A DNA stretch of 64,000 nt from Pythium myriotylum (taxonomy: Eukaryota > Oomycota > Peronosporomycetes > Pythiales > Pythiaceae): contig JALJCQ010000034.1 in assembly GCA_023091665.1 (NCBI GenBank), positions 1 through 64,000 on the forward strand. Direction: 5' to 3'. This document shows positions 61,149-64,000 of the stretch, in pieces. The translations under genes were made by a program, and so were the position numbers. Position 1 is the first letter of the stretch; each line of letters opens with the position of its first letter. Below the pieces are notes generated by a model. The model saw only the letters and a program-made list of their open reading frames with translations. It did not search any database and had not been told where the DNA came from.

Positions 61149-61337
61149 GTTGTCTTCAAGAAAGAGATATGTCCGTTCTATGGAATACTGATTCAAAGCA
61201 CAGGAGCAAAGCCTCAGGATCGTCACTACACACTCCAGAATTCTGCTCAAGGCGGAGGAAACAGGAAAGATTATTCAGCAAAATTTTAAAGCGCTCCGAC
61301 TACAAAGTCTGCGCCTCTAGAAGATTGTTGTCAGCGA

Positions 61338-63551
61338 TCAGGGACGAGTGGCCGCCATGTACAGCGCCCACGAGCGCGTGAGCCCGTCATCCATCGCCAC
61401 CACCTGCAGCTTCTGGAGTGCGACGTTCTTGTTGATGGTCGCATAGTTCGCGTACAACAACGACAGCCACGCATTCGTCAGGCTCGTGTTGACCACATCC
61501 GGGATCTTGCTGATAATCGTGTTCCACTCCTCCGTGATGAACTTGCTGGTACGAACAAACTCAGTCACTGGCGTGATCGGGATCATCTGGATACCGTGAA
61601 TCGCGTACTTCTCCGGGCTGAACCACGTCGCGTAGTCAGCCTTGTTGTCAAAGATGATGCCAGTAACCTTGTTCGGGATGATCGTCGGCGGGTGCACGCG
61701 GTTGTCGCTGGCCATGAGGAAGTAGTTCTGGATCGAGCGCGTCGCCAGCTTGAGCATGAGCTGACCGATGTTGGCGGTCGCCGTGTCGCCCGTGACCTTG
61801 CCGAAGAGCGTGAGGCCGTAGTGGAAGTTGATCTCCTCGGACGTACTCTCCTGGTCCTTGCCGTCAGCGAATGGCGTAACGCCGTGCGAGTACGAGTGAC
61901 CGCGGTACCAGTCAAAGTTGCGGAACTTGGGGAAGTTGTTGTCGGTGTTGGAGGGGTTGGCGACGTCACGGATGAGGAAGTTGATGATGCGGTTGAGCTG
62001 AGCGATGCCAGACCAGCTAGGGTCAAGGTAGTTGACGATCGCCGCAGTCGTGATCCAGTAGCCGTAGTGGTAGTGGTGGTCGTTGTACATGGTGTTGCCG
62101 AAGTCGGCGTTCTGATCGTTGACCGCGAGGCCCTGCGAGCTGATGATGCCGCGGTAGACGGTGTCGTAGTGGAGTGGGTACTTCCAGGAGTTGGCAACGA
62201 ACGGAGCCAGCACCGTCTCGAGCTTGTTCAGACAGGTGCGCAGCAACGAGGCCTTGTCGGCTCCCGTGACGACATCGTCGTTCGCCATGAGACACAGGTT
62301 GGCGTACTTCTGCGCAGCCTTGCCGTTGAAGTAGTAGCTTCCGTCGATCGGGATGGACCACGCGGCGTTGATGTCGGCGACCAGCGTCTCCTTGATCTTC
62401 TGCGCCTGCACGACAGCGGCGGTCGGACGACGAGGAGGGTAGAAGTCGGCCGGGACGTTGCCCGAGTCGGTGAAGCGGATGAGTGGCGGGGTGGTCTTGG
62501 TGAGGACACCGGTCATGGGACCGCGCGTGGCGGCGTTGGCCGAGGCGCCGGCGACCTCGGCCGCGCTGGTTCGGTCGAGCGTGTCGATGTGGTGGACCTG
62601 GAGGTAGTGGAAGAGACCGGCCGAGCAATCGCCGCTGGTCTTGAGGTTGAACGAGTAGGTGCTCGTGTCCTTGGCTTCGACGTCGCCACCTTCGATGAGA
62701 CAGAGACGAGTCTTATCGAGAGCCGCGAGCTGCGCGTCGCTGGTGACGAGACCAGCTCGCACGTAGCCCGTGTAGGTCGCGCTGCCGATGAGACTGGAGA
62801 ACCCACTCATGGTCAAGGTCATGGGCACGGCCGTGTAGATGACCCACTTCTGTCCGTTGTTGAGCGTGATCACGAAGCGGTCGCCAGAGACCACCGAGCC
62901 CGACTGCACATTAGCGCCGTTGATGGTGAGGATGGCGTGGACCGTGTCGAACTTGGGCGTGAGTTGCAAGTACTTGGAGGTGGCGAGGGCCATGCCACTC
63001 ATGAGCGTCGACTCGATCTTGTTATTGACAGTAGTGAAGAGTCGTACAGACACACTCAGATCGTCCCAGCCGTACACTTCGTACTTGGGTGCAACCGAGA
63101 ACTCCCGCGCGGAGAACGTGAAGTCGTTAACAACGGAATGGAGATAGTACTGGTTGGCGTTGCCGTTGCCCGTGGATCCGCCAAACGCACGCGTCGAGTA
63201 CGGATAGCTCAAGGTCAGGCCGAACGGTGCCGCCGTCAGCGACGCGCGGATAGCGTACGGGTTGGACCACACAGGCTGCACCTGTGCGTCCGTAGAGGCG
63301 GCGATCATGTTTCCCCACCAGTTGTTGGTCGGGATGGGCTTGCTTCCGACAGCACCAGCGACCATGAATCGTGGTGGCAGCATGTTGGCGAGCCCGTTGT
63401 TGTATGGGAAGATGCTTGCGGGCGGTGCTTCGGTGGACAGCGCAGCGAAGAGCTGGAAGTCACCGCGAGGGGCAATGCGGATCGTTTCATTGGCGGCATT
63501 GGCAGAAGCCAGGAGCGCGAGCGCGGTGGTAGCGCTGACGGCGATCTTCAT
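61338..63551 (-). CDS. Secreted endo-1,3-beta-glucanase, family GH81
   Basis: It hydrolyses internal beta-1,3-glucosidic bonds of cell-wall glucan or plant callose, outside the cell. One exon gives 737 residues from the ATG at 63551; a longer frame upstream passes through the core promoter. The signal peptide MKIAVSATTALALLASANA ends at A-N-A/A-N. Family blocks are IPTNNWWGNMI (near residue 80), SYPYSTRAFGG, the substrate cleft HYHYGYW, NFPKFRNFDWYRGHSYSHG and the catalytic DQESTSEEINFHYGLTLFG (about 560-575), where the family's catalytic Glu residues lie. The C-terminus is complete, with no carbohydrate-binding module. In oomycetes such enzymes serve wall remodelling and attack on plant tissue; which applies here is open. 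Confidence 0.9.
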   Translation of the reverse strand: MKIAVSATTALALLASANAANETIRIAPRGDFQLFAALSTEAPPASIFPYNNGLANMLPPRFMVAGAVGSKPIPTNNWWGNMIAASTDAQVQPVWSNPYAIRASLTAAPFGLTLSYPYSTRAFGGSTGNGNANQYYLHSVVNDFTFSAREFSVAPKYEVYGWDDLSVSVRLFTTVNNKIESTLMSGMALATSKYLQLTPKFDTVHAILTINGANVQSGSVVSGDRFVITLNNGQKWVIYTAVPMTLTMSGFSSLIGSATYTGYVRAGLVTSDAQLAALDKTRLCLIEGGDVEAKDTSTYSFNLKTSGDCSAGLFHYLQVHHIDTLDRTSAAEVAGASANAATRGPMTGVLTKTTPPLIRFTDSGNVPADFYPPRRPTAAVVQAQKIKETLVADINAAWSIPIDGSYYFNGKAAQKYANLCLMANDDVVTGADKASLLRTCLNKLETVLAPFVANSWKYPLHYDTVYRGIISSQGLAVNDQNADFGNTMYNDHHYHYGYWITTAAIVNYLDPSWSGIAQLNRIINFLIRDVANPSNTDNNFPKFRNFDWYRGHSYSHGVTPFADGKDQESTSEEINFHYGLTLFGKVTGDTATANIGQLMLKLATRSIQNYFLMASDNRVHPPTIIPNKVTGIIFDNKADYATWFSPEKYAIHGIQMIPITPVTEFVRTSKFITEEWNTIISKIPDVVNTSLTNAWLSLLYANYATINKNVALQKLQVVAMDDGLTRSWALYMAATRP

Positions 63552-63582
63552 GACGTGGAGCTGGTCGTGTGCTTCGGTCGAG

Positions 63583-63600
63583 GGAAATTGAAGAGTGAGG
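63583..63600 (-). promoter_or_regulatory. Initiator plus flanking element, glucanase gene
   Basis: The minus strand reads CCTCACTCTTCAATTTCC, the same layout as at the transporters (closest to copy 9), 32-49 bp before the ATG. Confidence 0.75.
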
Positions 63601-64000
63601 AAACCTGTCGTGGTGGATTTACGCGGATAGTGGGGATGAGGCGTCGACGAATGAGCCTCCTCATGGGGCAGGGCTTTGTTCAAGAAACACCGTGTACACG
63701 AGCTGCAAATCGCAATGAACTCTTGAAGTGGTCCATCAACGTGCTCCATTACTTGACAATCATCATTCGACGGATGGCTGACGACGAGGCAAATGCTTCG
63801 GCCTACTCAGATCCGTTGGAAACGTAGACTGTCCAATTTCGAGACTCGCCTGTCGCCGCTGTGGGCAACCGTCGTGGGCTTCCCTTGTGAGTGCCAGAGT
63901 TCGGGTCTCTTTGAAGGTGAAACACTTGAACAGTAGTACAGGTTGCCTCGTCTCCGCGTCCGCTGCTTCCGATCCACGAACCGGATACTCAAGCGGATGC
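63601..64000. other. Intergenic, right edge
   Basis: This is the upstream region of the glucanase gene. No further feature was recognised. Confidence 0.5.

Noticed and set aside
61596..63827. A 743-codon open frame on the plus strand, antisense to the GH81 gene
   Set aside because: It is the mirror of a strongly GC3-biased gene, which removes stop codons on the opposite strand. It has no domain and a low-complexity Val/Arg/Glu composition.
1..64000. tRNA, rRNA and CRISPR features
   Set aside because: No cloverleaf with proper A and B boxes was found by eye, no rRNA-like stretch was seen, and no spaced direct-repeat array is present. Small or unusual tRNAs could be missed without a covariance search.

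Overview
The window is nuclear DNA of an oomycete, probably a Phytophthora/Pythium-type plant-associated species. The genes have few, short introns (about 55-120 bp) with GT-AG borders. Many start codons lie shortly behind an oomycete core promoter: an initiator of the TCATTC type fused to a CAATTT flanking element. The gene content also fits: a cell-wall beta-1,3-glucanase of family GH81, an axonemal dynein light chain (flagellate zoospores) and an expanded family of sucrose-transporter-like proteins. The genus cannot be fixed from the sequence alone.

Positions 1-10,400 are a transposon graveyard. They hold two decayed Mutator-like (MULE) transposases, the end of a pogo-type DDE transposase, a small dispersed repeat family, hairpins, long C tracts and one possible chromodomain fragment. 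No intact gene was recognised there.

Positions 10,500-24,900 are a compact, gene-rich block of conserved eukaryotic genes: dynein light chain roadblock, an endosomal-type Qa-syntaxin, NF-YC, 3-hydroxyisobutyrate dehydrogenase, axonemal dynein light chain 1, the Pol I factor TAF1B/Rrn7, an EEF2KMT/FAM86-type methyltransferase, a large WW-IQ-ankyrin protein and prefoldin subunit 3. Exon structures were worked out by hand from reading frame, splice signals and family similarity. Positions 25,000-27,200 hold a small inverted-repeat element and a decayed gene of unknown function.

Positions 27,278-60,687 are the most striking part: a 33-kb array of twelve sucrose-transporter-like (MFS, SUT/SLC45-related) loci. 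Nine are intact and intronless, two are recent pseudogenes with frameshifts, and one is an old relic. Two pairs encode identical proteins: a direct pair at 27,278 and 30,054, and an inverted pair at 51,474 and 55,212. A third pair (57,669 and 59,230) shares only a near-identical stretch of about 550 bp inside otherwise diverged genes. The pattern is duplication, gene conversion and gene death going on together. A truncated LINE with target-site duplications sits in one of two segmentally duplicated units, and two RNase H relics lie between members.

The right end (60,795-64,000) has a small unidentified open frame and a secreted GH81 endo-beta-1,3-glucanase whose core promoter matches those of the transporters. 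A possible shared theme is carbohydrate release and uptake, but joint regulation is only an inference from promoter likeness.
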